DNA of 64,000 bases, from NCBI GenBank assembly GCA_041984235.1, contig JBHIYN010000010.1, positions 1 to 64,000 on the forward strand, written 5' to 3'. Source of the DNA: JBHIYN01 sp041984235 (GTDB taxonomy: Bacteria; Pseudomonadota; Gammaproteobacteria; Ga0077536). The first letter of the stretch is position 1; every line of letters starts with the position of its first letter. Made by a program: the position numbers and the translations under genes. This document shows positions 17,497 to 25,702 of the stretch, in pieces. Under the pieces are notes generated by a model. It was not told the DNA's origin and did no database searches. It was given only the letters and a program-made list of their open reading frames with translations.

Positions 17497-17978
17497 GGCG
17501 ACGGCGATGCGTCCTCGATGCGCCCCTGTTCGCGCGTCCACACCAGCCGCCCGATGTTGCGCAGGCGCGCGACGCTGAGCGTGCCACGGCGGTTCGGCCG
17601 CGCCTCTTCCAGCGCCTGTTCGACGGCGGCGCGCGAGGCCTCGTGAATCTCGCCCGGTTCGTAGTTCTCGTCCATCAGGACCAGCAGCAGGCAGTCCCAG
17701 GGGCGATCCAGGCGCAGCTGGCCGAGCCGGTGCGGGCGCCGGGTATCGTCGAACACGACCCGCGCCTTGACCTGGTAACGGCGTTCACCGTCGGCGCTAT
17801 AGGCCACCGCGTCGTAGCCCTCCGCGTCGGCCGGCGCCGCTTCCAGGCCGAGCAGATGGATCGCGTCGCTCACGGCGATTTCGCCGCTGATCGCGAGCGT
17901 CTTGCCCGTCGCGCGCCGGTACTCGGCTGCCAGGCGGCGCGCCTCGGCCATCAGCTTGTCGACGCGGTAAACGTCCAT
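17493..17978 (-). CDS. Conserved protein of unknown function with a possible PD-(D/E)XK-like motif
   Basis: A 161-residue soluble protein that I do not recognise as a characterised family. Two N-terminal helices (MAEARRLAAEYRRATG) lead to E33, D56 (in GYDAV) and the strand ending QVK71. An acidic residue, an aspartate, then (E/Q)xK on a strand is the layout of restriction-endonuclease-like folds, so a nuclease or DNA-binding role is conceivable but unproven. It is translationally coupled to the DinG/YoaA helicase (ATGA overlap), which supports a DNA-related job. ATG at 17978 is chosen; an in-frame TTG at 17993 is also possible. The upstream 17979-18065 is AT-rich with a weak promoter (TTAGCT, 18-base spacer, TATAGA). 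Confidence 0.6.
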   Translation of the reverse strand: MDVYRVDKLMAEARRLAAEYRRATGKTLAISGEIAVSDAIHLLGLEAAPADAEGYDAVAYSADGERRYQVKARVVFDDTRRPHRLGQLRLDRPWDCLLLVLMDENYEPGEIHEASRAAVEQALEEARPNRRGTLSVARLRNIGRLVWTREQGRIEDASPSP

Positions 17979-18065
17979 GGAATCGCCGCTCAATCTATAC
18001 CCTACTTGAACTAGTCTAGCTAACTCTATGATTTAATGCACTGAAATCCTGACATGGCGTTTGCC

Positions 18066-19019
18066 TCAGGTGGCCCGCACGGGAAACGCCGCAAATGCCC
18101 CGATATCGTCCCCCCCGGCCATCGCCAGCAGCAGCCGCTCGATGCCCAGCGCGATCCCCGCACACGGCGGCAGACCGTTGACGAGCGCCGCGAGCCAGGC
18201 GGCATCCGGGGTCACCACCGGCAGGCCGCGACGCGCCCTGAGCGCGTTCTCCGCCGCGAAGCAGGCCGCCTGCTCATCGGCGTCGACAATCTCATGGTAA
18301 CCGTTCGCGATCTCGATGCCGTCCACGAACAGCTCGAAGCGCGACGCGCGCAGCGGCGACCCGGCGAGCCGCGCATAGGCCCTCTGCTCACGCGGAAAGT
18401 CGTACAGCAGCACCGCCCCCAGCTCGCGCAGGGCCGGCTCCAGCAGGTGGGCGTTGATGGCATCGAACAGCAGGGCGCGGTCCTCGCGGTCGCGCGCGTC
18501 CGGCCGCCATGACAGCGCCGCGACCCGCTCGGCCAGCTGTGCGGTGTCCAGCGCGTGCGGATCGCCGCCACACACCGCGGCGAACAGCTCCGCGTAGCTC
18601 ATGCGCCGCAGCGGTCGTGCCAGTCCGCAGGCGGCAAGCAGGGCTTCGACCTCGTCCATCAGGCGATGATGGTCCCAGCCGGTGCGATACCACTCGAGCA
18701 GGGTGAACTCGGTCAGGTGCCGGCTGCCACTCTCCGCCCCGCGGAACACCGGACCGATCTCGAACACGTCACCGCTGCCGGCGGCGAGCAGACGCTTGAG
18801 GGCCGACTCGGGCGAAGTCCGCAGGTAGCGCGCGCCACCGGCGCCACTCACGGCCAGGCTGACCAGGGTCGGCTCGACGCTGGCCACGCCGCCGAGCACG
18901 GGCGTCTGTACTTCGAGCACGCCGCGATCGCGCAGGAAGGTGCGCAGGGTCCCGGTCAGCGCCGCGCGACGCTCGAGCGCGGCGCGGCTCGCATGCGGGC
19001 GCCAGTCGGCGGCGTCCAC
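18066..19019 (-). CDS. epmA: EF-P (R)-beta-lysine ligase EpmA (GenX/PoxA, LysRS-like)
   Basis: A 317-residue paralogue of class II lysyl-tRNA synthetase that lacks the tRNA anticodon-binding domain. It attaches (R)-beta-lysine to Lys34 of EF-P. Class II motifs are visible: motif 2 in YLRTSPESALKRLLAAG and FRGAESGSRHLTEFTLLEWY, motif 3 in GIALGIERLLLAMAG. Length matches EpmA (about 325). The GTG at 19019 is chosen because the family N-terminus (DWRPHASRAALERRAAL) follows directly and GGGAGGAG, which overlaps the efp stop codon, lies 11 bases upstream. It is the second gene of efp-epmA. Confidence 0.93.
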   Translation of the reverse strand: MDAADWRPHASRAALERRAALTGTLRTFLRDRGVLEVQTPVLGGVASVEPTLVSLAVSGAGGARYLRTSPESALKRLLAAGSGDVFEIGPVFRGAESGSRHLTEFTLLEWYRTGWDHHRLMDEVEALLAACGLARPLRRMSYAELFAAVCGGDPHALDTAQLAERVAALSWRPDARDREDRALLFDAINAHLLEPALRELGAVLLYDFPREQRAYARLAGSPLRASRFELFVDGIEIANGYHEIVDADEQAACFAAENALRARRGLPVVTPDAAWLAALVNGLPPCAGIALGIERLLLAMAGGDDIGAFAAFPVRAT

Positions 19020-19027
19020 CGCCGGCG

Positions 19028-19600
19028 CTACTCCTCCCTGGCCCGCGACACGTAGGCGCCGGTGCGCGTATCGATGCGCAGCGACTCGCCCTGCTCGATG
19101 AACAGCGGCACCTTGACCACCGCGCCGGTTTCCAGCGTCGCCGGCTTGGTCCCGCCCGAGGCGGTATCGCCACGCACGCCGGGGTCGGTCTCGGTGATCT
19201 CGAGGATCACGAAATTGGGCGGCGTGACCGCGATGGGCGCGTCGTTCCACAGGGTCACTTCGCATAGCTCCTGGCCCTTGAGCCACCTGGCGGCATCCCC
19301 CATGGCGGCTTCGCCGGCCTGGATCTGCTCGAAGGTCTGCGGGTTCATGAAGTGCCAGTCGGTGCCGTCCGCGTACAGGAACTGCAGCTCCACGTCGACC
19401 ACGTCCGCGGCCTCCACCGTCTCTCCCGACTTGAGCGTTTTCTCGATCACGCGCCCGGTCTTGAGGTTACGCACTTTGATACGATTGAACGCCTGTCCCT
19501 TGCCGGGCTTGACGAACTCGTTCTCGACGATGGTGTACGGGTCACCGTCGAACAGGAGCTTGAGCCCGGGCTTGAACTGGTTGGTGGAGAAAGTCGCCAT
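19028..19600 (-). CDS. efp: Elongation factor P
   Basis: A 190-residue translation factor that rescues ribosomes stalled at proline runs by binding between the P and E sites. The modified lysine is K34 in VKPGKGQAF, consistent with beta-lysylation by the neighbouring EpmA and EpmB. The three beta-barrel domains are complete and the end (ESLRIDTRTGAYVSRA) is typical. It heads efp-epmA and diverges from epmB, so the acceptor and both modification enzymes lie within 2.6 kb. Confidence 0.97.
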   Translation of the reverse strand: MATFSTNQFKPGLKLLFDGDPYTIVENEFVKPGKGQAFNRIKVRNLKTGRVIEKTLKSGETVEAADVVDVELQFLYADGTDWHFMNPQTFEQIQAGEAAMGDAARWLKGQELCEVTLWNDAPIAVTPPNFVILEITETDPGVRGDTASGGTKPATLETGAVVKVPLFIEQGESLRIDTRTGAYVSRAREE

Positions 19601-19633
19601 TGACGTCGGCCATTCCTGAAATTTCCAAGCCGC

Positions 19634-19642
19634 CTATGATAG
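19634..19642. promoter_or_regulatory. Symmetric -10 element shared by efp and epmB
   Basis: The palindrome CTATGATAG offers TATGAT to the plus strand (19635-19640) and TATCAT to the minus strand (19636-19641). It is 36 bases before efp and overlaps the first codon of epmB as annotated. One symmetric -10 could drive both divergent genes. Confidence 0.4.
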
Positions 19643-20655
19643 CGCGAAGCCCCTGCACGGAGGAGATGCCGGGGTGGCGACGCGAGCTCGCCGAAGCCTA
19701 CCGCGACCCGGGTGCGCTGCTCGCCGCGCTCGGCCTGGAGCCGGCCACGGTCGGCCTCTCGCCGGCAGCCGCCGCCAGCTTCGGCTGCCGCGTGACCCGC
19801 GCCTATGCCGCGCGCATGCGCCACGGCGATCCGGCCGACCCGCTGCTGCGGCAGGTATTGCCGACGGCAGCCGAGACCCGCACCCACGGCGGCTTCGGCG
19901 ACGACCCGGTGGGCGAGTTCGGCCGCGCCGACGGCAGCCTGCTGCGCAAGTACCACGGTCGCGCCCTGCTGGTGACCACGGGCGCGTGTGCCATCCACTG
20001 CCGCTACTGCTTTCGCCGTGCCTACCCCTACGCCGGCAGCGTCGGTACGGCCGCGCTGCAGCGCGCGCTGGAACTCATCGCTGCCGACGGCTCGCTGCAC
20101 GAGGTGATCCTGAGCGGCGGTGACCCGCTGGTCCTCGACGACGCCACGCTGGCGGGCCTGCTCGAGCAGATTGCCGGCATCACGCACGTGCGCCGGGTGC
20201 GGGTGCACACCCGCCTGCCGGTGGTACTGCCTGCACGCATGACCGACGCGTTGCTGGCCGCGTTTGGCGGCGCGCGCTGCCCGGTGACAGTGGTGATACA
20301 CGCCAACCACCCGCGGGAGATCGACGCCGCCACCGCCGCCGCGCTGCGGCGTAGCCGTGCCGCCGGCGTGACCGTGCTCAACCAGGCGGTGCTGCTGGCC
20401 GGGGTCAACGACGATGCGGCGGTGCTGGCAGAGCTCTCCGAGACGCTGTTCGACCACGGCGTGCTGCCCTACTACGTGCACCTGCTGGACCGGGTCAGCG
20501 GGACCGCGCACTTCGAGGTCAGCGAGCAGCGCGCGCACGCGCTCGAGGGTGCGCTGCGCGATCGTCTGCCCGGCTACCTGGTACCGCGCTTCGTGCGCGA
20601 GATTGCCGGCGCCACGGCGAAGCTGCCGCTGAACGCGGTTCCGGGCGCGGCTTGA
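19636..20655 (+). CDS. epmB: EF-P lysine 2,3-aminomutase EpmB
   Basis: A 339-residue radical SAM enzyme that converts (S)-alpha-lysine to (R)-beta-lysine for EF-P modification. The cluster cysteines are at 118, 122 and 125 in CAIHCRYCFRR, followed by ILSGGDPLVLDD and VHTRLPVVLPARMT, all typical of the lysine 2,3-aminomutase family; the short length marks EpmB. The ATG at 19636 fits family N-termini (MI-R followed by W--ELAEA--DP-ALL). An ATG at 19666, directly behind GGAGGAG, is an alternative and would fit transcription from the TATGAT at 19635. Confidence 0.93.
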   Translation: MIARSPCTEEMPGWRRELAEAYRDPGALLAALGLEPATVGLSPAAAASFGCRVTRAYAARMRHGDPADPLLRQVLPTAAETRTHGGFGDDPVGEFGRADGSLLRKYHGRALLVTTGACAIHCRYCFRRAYPYAGSVGTAALQRALELIAADGSLHEVILSGGDPLVLDDATLAGLLEQIAGITHVRRVRVHTRLPVVLPARMTDALLAAFGGARCPVTVVIHANHPREIDAATAAALRRSRAAGVTVLNQAVLLAGVNDDAAVLAELSETLFDHGVLPYYVHLLDRVSGTAHFEVSEQRAHALEGALRDRLPGYLVPRFVREIAGATAKLPLNAVPGAA

Positions 20656-20723
20656 CGCCTCACCGGCGCAGCGATTAAGTTCATTGCGACCTGCGTCGCA
20701 GGTCAGCCCGACGGGGAGAGGTC

Positions 20724-21311
20724 ATGCTCGAACTGCTGTTCGATTGGAACGCCGCGCTGGCCTATGGCACCGACGTCGTCGCCTACCTGGTGATGGCCAT
20801 GGTCGGCACGGTGTTCTTCGTGCTGCGCCTGCTGATTGCCCTGTTCTTCGGAGGCGGCGGTGATCTCGACACCGGCATGGACGTCGACATCACCACCGAT
20901 GCCTCGTTCAGCTTTTTCTCGCTGCTCTCGATCCTGGCGTTTTTCATGGGCGCCGGCTGGATGGGACTGACCTGCCGCCTGGACTGGGGCATGTCGGGGC
21001 TGGCCTCGGCCGCCTCCGCGGCGGGCTTCGGCTTCGCCATGATGATGCTGGCCTCGGGCCTCATGTTCTATGCCCGCCGCCTCAACCAGACCATTGACTA
21101 CAACCTGGACACGGCGGTCGGGCGCACCGCGCGGGTCTACCTCACGGTGCCCGCCAGGGGCGGCGGCCGCGGCCAGGTCGAAGTCGACGTGTCCGGCCGG
21201 CGCAAGGTGCTCGACGCGGTCAGCAGCGCCGACAAGCTGCCGCAGTTCACCAGCGTGCGCGTCGAGTCGGTACGCGACGACGGCACCCTGGTCGTCGCGC
21301 CGCTAGATTGA
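20724..21311 (+). CDS. NfeD-like membrane protein (flotillin partner, YqfA/YqiJ type)
   Basis: A 195-residue inner-membrane protein with about three helices (roughly 15-42, 66-86, 90-118) and a C-terminal beta-barrel OB-fold of the NfeD type (VGRTARVYLTVPARGGGRGQVEVD, FTSVRVESVRDDGTLVVAPL). NfeD-like proteins accompany flotillins in membrane microdomains and are thought to help organise them. A flotillin gene follows on the same strand, but 217 bases away instead of directly adjacent because an inverted-repeat element lies between. The acidic run GGGGDLDTGMDVD links two membrane segments. Confidence 0.8.
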   Translation: MLELLFDWNAALAYGTDVVAYLVMAMVGTVFFVLRLLIALFFGGGGDLDTGMDVDITTDASFSFFSLLSILAFFMGAGWMGLTCRLDWGMSGLASAASAAGFGFAMMMLASGLMFYARRLNQTIDYNLDTAVGRTARVYLTVPARGGGRGQVEVDVSGRRKVLDAVSSADKLPQFTSVRVESVRDDGTLVVAPLD

Positions 21312-21335
21312 CCTTCACCCGGTGCGCGCCACATT

Positions 21336-21460
21336 GAAAAAGGGGACATGCCACTTTTCTGCCGCGCCGGAACGACCGCCTGAATCGCGCACGGCGCGTG
21401 CGCCCGCGGTGCTATTCGTCGCGCCGCGAACACGCAGAAATGTGGCATGTCCCCTTTTTC
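21336..21460. repeat. 125-bp element with 27-bp terminal inverted repeats
   Basis: The left arm 21336-21362 and right arm 21434-21460 are inverted copies of GAAAAAGGGGACATGCCAC and TTTCTGC joined by one mismatched base (T/A). The interior of about 71 bases has no gene. The GGGGACATGCCAC-type hairpin ends resemble the terminal palindromes associated with IS200-like/REP-associated tyrosine transposases, so this looks like a non-autonomous or decayed copy. It splits the nfeD-like gene from the flotillin gene. Confidence 0.75.
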
Positions 21461-21528
21461 GGCTGCGGCCGAGCGCTTCCTTACCCACGCCCCTGCGCCC
21501 CGGCCCGAACTGAATCGAGGACCCCGCC

Positions 21529-23115
21529 ATGCTCGCCTCCCCCGGACCGCTGATGCTGATCGTCGCGATCATCCTGGTCATCCTGTCGTTCCTGACGCTG
21601 CTCGTCATCCAGTACAAGCGCTGTCCCTCGAACCGGGTGCTGGTGGTCTACGGCAAGATTGCCGGCGAGCGCGCGGCTCGCTGCATCCACGGTGGTGGCA
21701 CCTTCGTCATCCCCCTGCTGCAGAGCTACGCCTACATGTCGCTGGAGCCGATGACCATCGACATCGAGCTGACCAAGGCGCTGTCGAAGAAGAACATCCG
21801 CGTGAACGTGCCGTCCACGTTCACCATCGGCATCTCCACCGTGCCGGAGATCATGAACAACGCCGCCGAGCGCCTGCTCGGTCTCGACGAGCACCAGATC
21901 TCCAGCCAGGCGCGTGACATCATCCTCGGCCAGATGCGCCTGGTCATCGCCACGCTCTCGATCGAGGAGATCAACCAGGATCGAGAGAAATTCCTCGACC
22001 TGGTCAACAAGAACGTCAACTTCGAGCTCAACAAGATCGGGCTCGAGATGATCAACGTGAACATTCGCGACATCACCGACGAGTCGGGCTACATCGAGGC
22101 ACTCGGTCAGCGCGCGGCCAGTGAGGCGGTCAACCAGGCCAAGGTCGAGGTCGCCGGCGCCGACCGCCAGGGCGCGATCGGTGCCGCCACGGCCAAGCGC
22201 GAGATGGACGTCGAGGTCGCCGAGCAGGAAGCACAGTCGGTAACCGGCATCAAGACCGCCGAGCGAGACCAGCGCATCCAGGTCGCCGCGCTCGAGGCCG
22301 AAGGTATTTCGGGCGAGGCCGAGTCGCAGCGCAAGCAGGAAGTCGCCATTGCCGAGCAGGCCGCCCTGACCACCGTCGGGCGTAACAAGGCGGAGGCCCA
22401 CCAGCGCGTCGAAACCTCGGAATTCGAAGCCGCGGCGATCAAGGGCGAAAACGAATCGCGCGCCAAGATCGCCGCCTACAACGCCGAGCTCGCGCAGCGC
22501 GAGGCCGAGGCCAAGCGTCGTGGCGAGGTCGCCCTGGCGGAGGCGGCGCGTGACGTGCTGCGCGCGGAACGCGAAGAGGAAGTCGCGCGGCTCGAGAAGC
22601 AGCAGATCGCGCAGCAGACCGTGGAGCGCCAGAAGGTCGAGATCGAGGCCGGCGCCGAGGCCGAACGCCTGCGCCTGATCGCTGCCGGCGAGGCCGATGC
22701 CGTGCTCGCGCGCTACCAGGCCGAGGCCGACGGCGTGCGCAAGGTGCTGGAAGCCAAGGCCGGCGGCTACGAGCGCCTGATGCAGGTGTGCGGTGAGCGC
22801 AAGGACCTGGTGCCCGCCCTGCTGGTGGTCGAACAGCTGCCGGCGCTGGTCGCCGAGCAGGTCAAGGCCATCCAGAATCTCAAGATCGACAAGATCACGG
22901 TGTGGGACGGCGGCACCGCCGAAGGCAGCAGCACGGCCGGTTTCCTGCGCGGGCTGATTGGCGCCCTGCCGCCGGTGCACGAACTGGCCCGCCAGGCCGG
23001 GATCGAGTTGCCGGAGGTCCTCGGCGAGGTCGGCGACGTGCGTGCGCCGGACGCGCCGCCCGCCGCGGACACGGCGGCGGCGGGATCCGCGACCGACACC
23101 CCGCCCCCCGCCTGA
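21529..23115 (+). CDS. Flotillin-family protein (FloT/YqiK-like)
   Basis: A 528-residue SPFH-domain membrane protein. One N-terminal helix (residues 8-28) is followed by the SPFH/band 7 domain (about 35-200, IHGGGTFVIPLLQSYAYMSLEP at its start). Then comes a long Ala/Glu-rich coiled coil (about 200-400), full of AEREEE- and EAEA-type repeats, and a C-terminal flotillin region (ERLMQVCGERKDLVPALLVVEQLP, IDKITVWDGG). Such proteins form oligomeric scaffolds in ordered membrane domains. The tail is Ala/Pro-rich and low in complexity. The nfeD-like gene upstream is the expected partner. Confidence 0.92.
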   Translation: MLASPGPLMLIVAIILVILSFLTLLVIQYKRCPSNRVLVVYGKIAGERAARCIHGGGTFVIPLLQSYAYMSLEPMTIDIELTKALSKKNIRVNVPSTFTIGISTVPEIMNNAAERLLGLDEHQISSQARDIILGQMRLVIATLSIEEINQDREKFLDLVNKNVNFELNKIGLEMINVNIRDITDESGYIEALGQRAASEAVNQAKVEVAGADRQGAIGAATAKREMDVEVAEQEAQSVTGIKTAERDQRIQVAALEAEGISGEAESQRKQEVAIAEQAALTTVGRNKAEAHQRVETSEFEAAAIKGENESRAKIAAYNAELAQREAEAKRRGEVALAEAARDVLRAEREEEVARLEKQQIAQQTVERQKVEIEAGAEAERLRLIAAGEADAVLARYQAEADGVRKVLEAKAGGYERLMQVCGERKDLVPALLVVEQLPALVAEQVKAIQNLKIDKITVWDGGTAEGSSTAGFLRGLIGALPPVHELARQAGIELPEVLGEVGDVRAPDAPPAADTAAAGSATDTPPPA

Positions 23116-23165
23116 CCGCGAACGGCGCCCGGCCGGTCCTGCGGCGCAGGCGCGCCGCAGCCGGT

Positions 23166-23171
23166 TACACT
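23166..23171 (+). promoter_or_regulatory. Candidate -10 box of the SDR gene
   Basis: TACACT followed by GCGC, 33 bases before the ATG at 23204; the same ten-base string occurs before trxB. Confidence 0.4.
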
Positions 23172-23203
23172 GCGCGACCCCAATGTTATCCAGAGGAGTC
23201 CGC

Positions 23204-24292
23204 ATGACCGGAACCGTACTCATCGTCGGCGCCAGTGGCCTGGTCGGCAGCGCCGCCGCCATCGAATTCATCGACGCCGGCTGGAACGTCGTCTGTGCCT
23301 CACGCCGCAAGCCCGAGCTGCTCGGTGAGCGCAGCTACCGTCACCTGCCGATCGATCTGCGCGACGCCGAGGCCTGTCGCGCAGCCGCGCAGGAGCTCGG
23401 CGACGTCACGCACCTGGTGTACACGGCGGTGTTCGAACTGCCGGGCCTGATAGAGGGCTGGTCCGACCCGCTGCAGATCGACACCAACGACCGGATGCTG
23501 CGCAACCTGATCGAGCCGTTGCGCGAGCAGGCAACGCTGCGCCACGTCTCGCTGCTGCAGGGCACCAAGGCCTACGGCATCATGGTCGGGCCGATGCGAG
23601 TGCCCGCGCGGGAATCGCAACCCCGGGTCGAGCATCCGAATTTCTACTGGCGGCAGGAAGACTACCTGCGCGAGGTGGCATCGGCCGACGGCTTCGATTA
23701 CTCCATTTTCCGCCCGCAGCTGGTGGTCGGTCCCAACCACGGCGTGGTCATGAACCTGCCCCCCGTGATCGGTGTCTACGCGGCCATCCGGCGCGAGCTG
23801 GGGCAGCCGTTCTCCTTCCCGGGCGGGGCCACCTGGGTGTGGGAGGCGGTCGATACGCGTCTCGTCGCCGGCGCCTTGCGCTGGGCCGCCGAGGCGCCCG
23901 CCGCCGCCGGCGAGACCTTCAACCTGACCAACGGCGAGGTCTTCTCGTTTCGCGACATGTGGCCGGCGCTGGCGGCGACGCTGGGCGTCGAGACCGGTCC
24001 CGACGAGCCGCTGCGACTGGCCGAGTACATCCCGGCGCACGCGGACGCCTGGCAACGCGTGGTCGAGCGTCACGATCTGCAGCGGATCCCGCTGGACGCC
24101 CTGCTCGGCGAGTCACATCACTACGCCGACATGTGCTTCAACGCCGGCGCCGACGAGCCGCCGGCACCGGTCTACGTCAGCACCGTGAAGATCCGCCAGG
24201 CGGGCTACAACGGGGTCTGGAACACCGAGGAGAGCTTCTGCCACTGGCTCGGCGATCTCATCGAGCGCCGCGTACTGCCGCCGGCCGGCTGA
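23204..24292 (+). CDS. Atypical SDR of the progesterone 5-beta-reductase/iridoid synthase-like (PRISE) group
   Basis: A 362-residue Rossmann-fold protein. It begins with the NADP-binding GASGLVGSAAA (residues 8-18). The PRISE-type catalytic pair is visible as the lysine in LLQGTKAYG and the tyrosine in NFYWRQEDYL, in place of the classical YxxxK. PRISE enzymes reduce activated enone double bonds in steroids, terpenoids and similar molecules with NADPH. Substrate here is unknown. GAGGAG precedes the ATG. A strong terminator 105 bases downstream isolates it from the catabolic cassette, which runs the other way. Confidence 0.8.
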   Translation: MTGTVLIVGASGLVGSAAAIEFIDAGWNVVCASRRKPELLGERSYRHLPIDLRDAEACRAAAQELGDVTHLVYTAVFELPGLIEGWSDPLQIDTNDRMLRNLIEPLREQATLRHVSLLQGTKAYGIMVGPMRVPARESQPRVEHPNFYWRQEDYLREVASADGFDYSIFRPQLVVGPNHGVVMNLPPVIGVYAAIRRELGQPFSFPGGATWVWEAVDTRLVAGALRWAAEAPAAAGETFNLTNGEVFSFRDMWPALAATLGVETGPDEPLRLAEYIPAHADAWQRVVERHDLQRIPLDALLGESHHYADMCFNAGADEPPAPVYVSTVKIRQAGYNGVWNTEESFCHWLGDLIERRVLPPAG

Positions 24293-24397
24293 GCGTCGCG
24301 GCCGCGGCGCGCTTGCGACACTAAAGCTTTGCCGCGCGCCGACGATAACCCCTGCAGAACGGCACTTGTCCTACCCTCCCTGGTCCGTTCTCATCTA

Positions 24398-24433
24398 GGC
24401 GGGCCGGTCTTCCGAGCCGGCCCGCCCTTTTCT
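24398..24433 (+). terminator. Intrinsic terminator of the SDR gene
   Basis: A perfect 10-bp stem (GGCGGGCCGG 24398-24407 with CCGGCCCGCC 24417-24426), a 9-base loop and CTTTTCT after it. On the minus strand no T-run follows, so it serves the plus strand only. The rest of 24293-24498 shows nothing. Confidence 0.88.
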
Positions 24434-24498
24434 CCGTGCGACGCCGGCCCGCCGACGTAGCCGGGGAGCGCCGCGCCGAGCGTCCGGCAACGTACGGC

Positions 24499-25665
24499 CT
24501 AGAGGCGCAACAGCCTGGCGAGGTTGTTGCGCTGCATGTCCGACGAGCCACCGACGATCGGCATGCCCAGCAGCTCGCGTACGTTGCGCTCCACGTCGTA
24601 CTCGCGAGACAGTCCGTACGCACCCATGACCTGCTGACTGGCCAGCGCAATCTCGAGTCCCACGTCGGCCACGAAAAGCTTGGCCATGCTGGTCTCGACC
24701 GCGCAGTCGAGGCCACTGTCGGCGAGCTCGGCTGCGTGGTAGAGCATGTGGCGGCAGGCAGCCAGCCGGGTACGCGCGGTTACCAGCTTGTGCCGAATGG
24801 CCTGGTGTTCCGCGATCGGTCGTCCGAACTGGCTGCGCTCCCGCGCGTAATCCCAGGCTTCCGCGAGCGCCGCCCGAGCGAAGCCGTATGCCATCGCCGA
24901 GACCTCGATTTTCTCGACGTCGAGCGCGCGCCCGGCCAGCTGCTCCCAGCCGCGGTTCCACATCTCCGGCCCGCCGACGATGGCGGAGACCGGCAGGCGC
25001 ACGTCGTCGAAGTACACGTCCATGCTCGCCGTGTAGCGCAGGTTGATGTGGTCGATGGGCGCCATGCTGACGCCGGCCGCCGTGCGCGGCACCAGCACGA
25101 AGCTCAGATTGCGGTGCCGCTCGGACGGATCGCCCGAGCGCACCAGGCAGTAGATGTAATCGGCCCAGTCCGCACCGGTGCACCAGCGCTTGGCGCCGTT
25201 GACGACGACCGCGTCGCCTTCACGGCGTGCCGTAGTCTGCACGGCCGCCAGATCGCCGCCGACATCGGGCTCGGACAGGCCATAGCTGAAGAACAACTCC
25301 CCGCGCGCGACGCGGGGCAGGTACTCGGCACGCTGCGCGTCCGAGCCGTTCTCGACGAGATTCATGCCAGCGTAGAACGCCGCGTGGATATAGGGTCCGG
25401 TGAGCGACGGGCCGCCCTGTGCGAGCTCTTCGATCACGGCGACGGCGGCAGGAATGTCGACCCCGGCCCCGCCATCGGCTTCGGGGATGGTCAGACCGAT
25501 CAGTCCCAGGTCGGCGAGCTCCCGGAACAGATTCCGATCCCAGGTATGCTCACGATCCCAGGCGATCCGCTTCTCGCGCGGCATCTTCTCGGCGACGAAA
25601 CGCCGCAGCTGCCGCCGGATCTCGCGCAGGTGCCCGGGCTCGGTTCGTTCTTCGCGATCGTCCAT
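24499..25665 (-). CDS. Acyl-CoA dehydrogenase family protein
   Basis: A 388-residue FAD enzyme of the acyl-CoA dehydrogenase fold: N-terminal helices, the FAD-binding loop YGLSEPDVGGD (about 128-138), a middle beta domain, and C-terminal helices with RSQFGRPIAEHQAI and QVMGAYGLSREYDVER. The catalytic glutamate of the usual YEGT motif is missing (the sequence reads IVGGSSDMQRN). A glutamate in ALDVEKIEV (about residue 251) occupies the helix G place used by isovaleryl- and long-chain acyl-CoA dehydrogenases and is the likely base. It is the last gene of a three-gene unit with an LLM flavin enzyme and a hydratase-like protein. ATG at 25665; a GTG two codons earlier is possible. Confidence 0.88.
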   Translation of the reverse strand: MDDREERTEPGHLREIRRQLRRFVAEKMPREKRIAWDREHTWDRNLFRELADLGLIGLTIPEADGGAGVDIPAAVAVIEELAQGGPSLTGPYIHAAFYAGMNLVENGSDAQRAEYLPRVARGELFFSYGLSEPDVGGDLAAVQTTARREGDAVVVNGAKRWCTGADWADYIYCLVRSGDPSERHRNLSFVLVPRTAAGVSMAPIDHINLRYTASMDVYFDDVRLPVSAIVGGPEMWNRGWEQLAGRALDVEKIEVSAMAYGFARAALAEAWDYARERSQFGRPIAEHQAIRHKLVTARTRLAACRHMLYHAAELADSGLDCAVETSMAKLFVADVGLEIALASQQVMGAYGLSREYDVERNVRELLGMPIVGGSSDMQRNNLARLLRL

Positions 25666-25702
25666 CGTCACGTCTGTCGCCAGCGGGCCGTGCGACGCGC
25701 CC

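Noticed and set aside
21481..23310. 609-codon frame antisense to flotillin
   Set aside because: Leu/Asp/Gly-rich mirror of the coiled-coil codons; no start signal or family trait.
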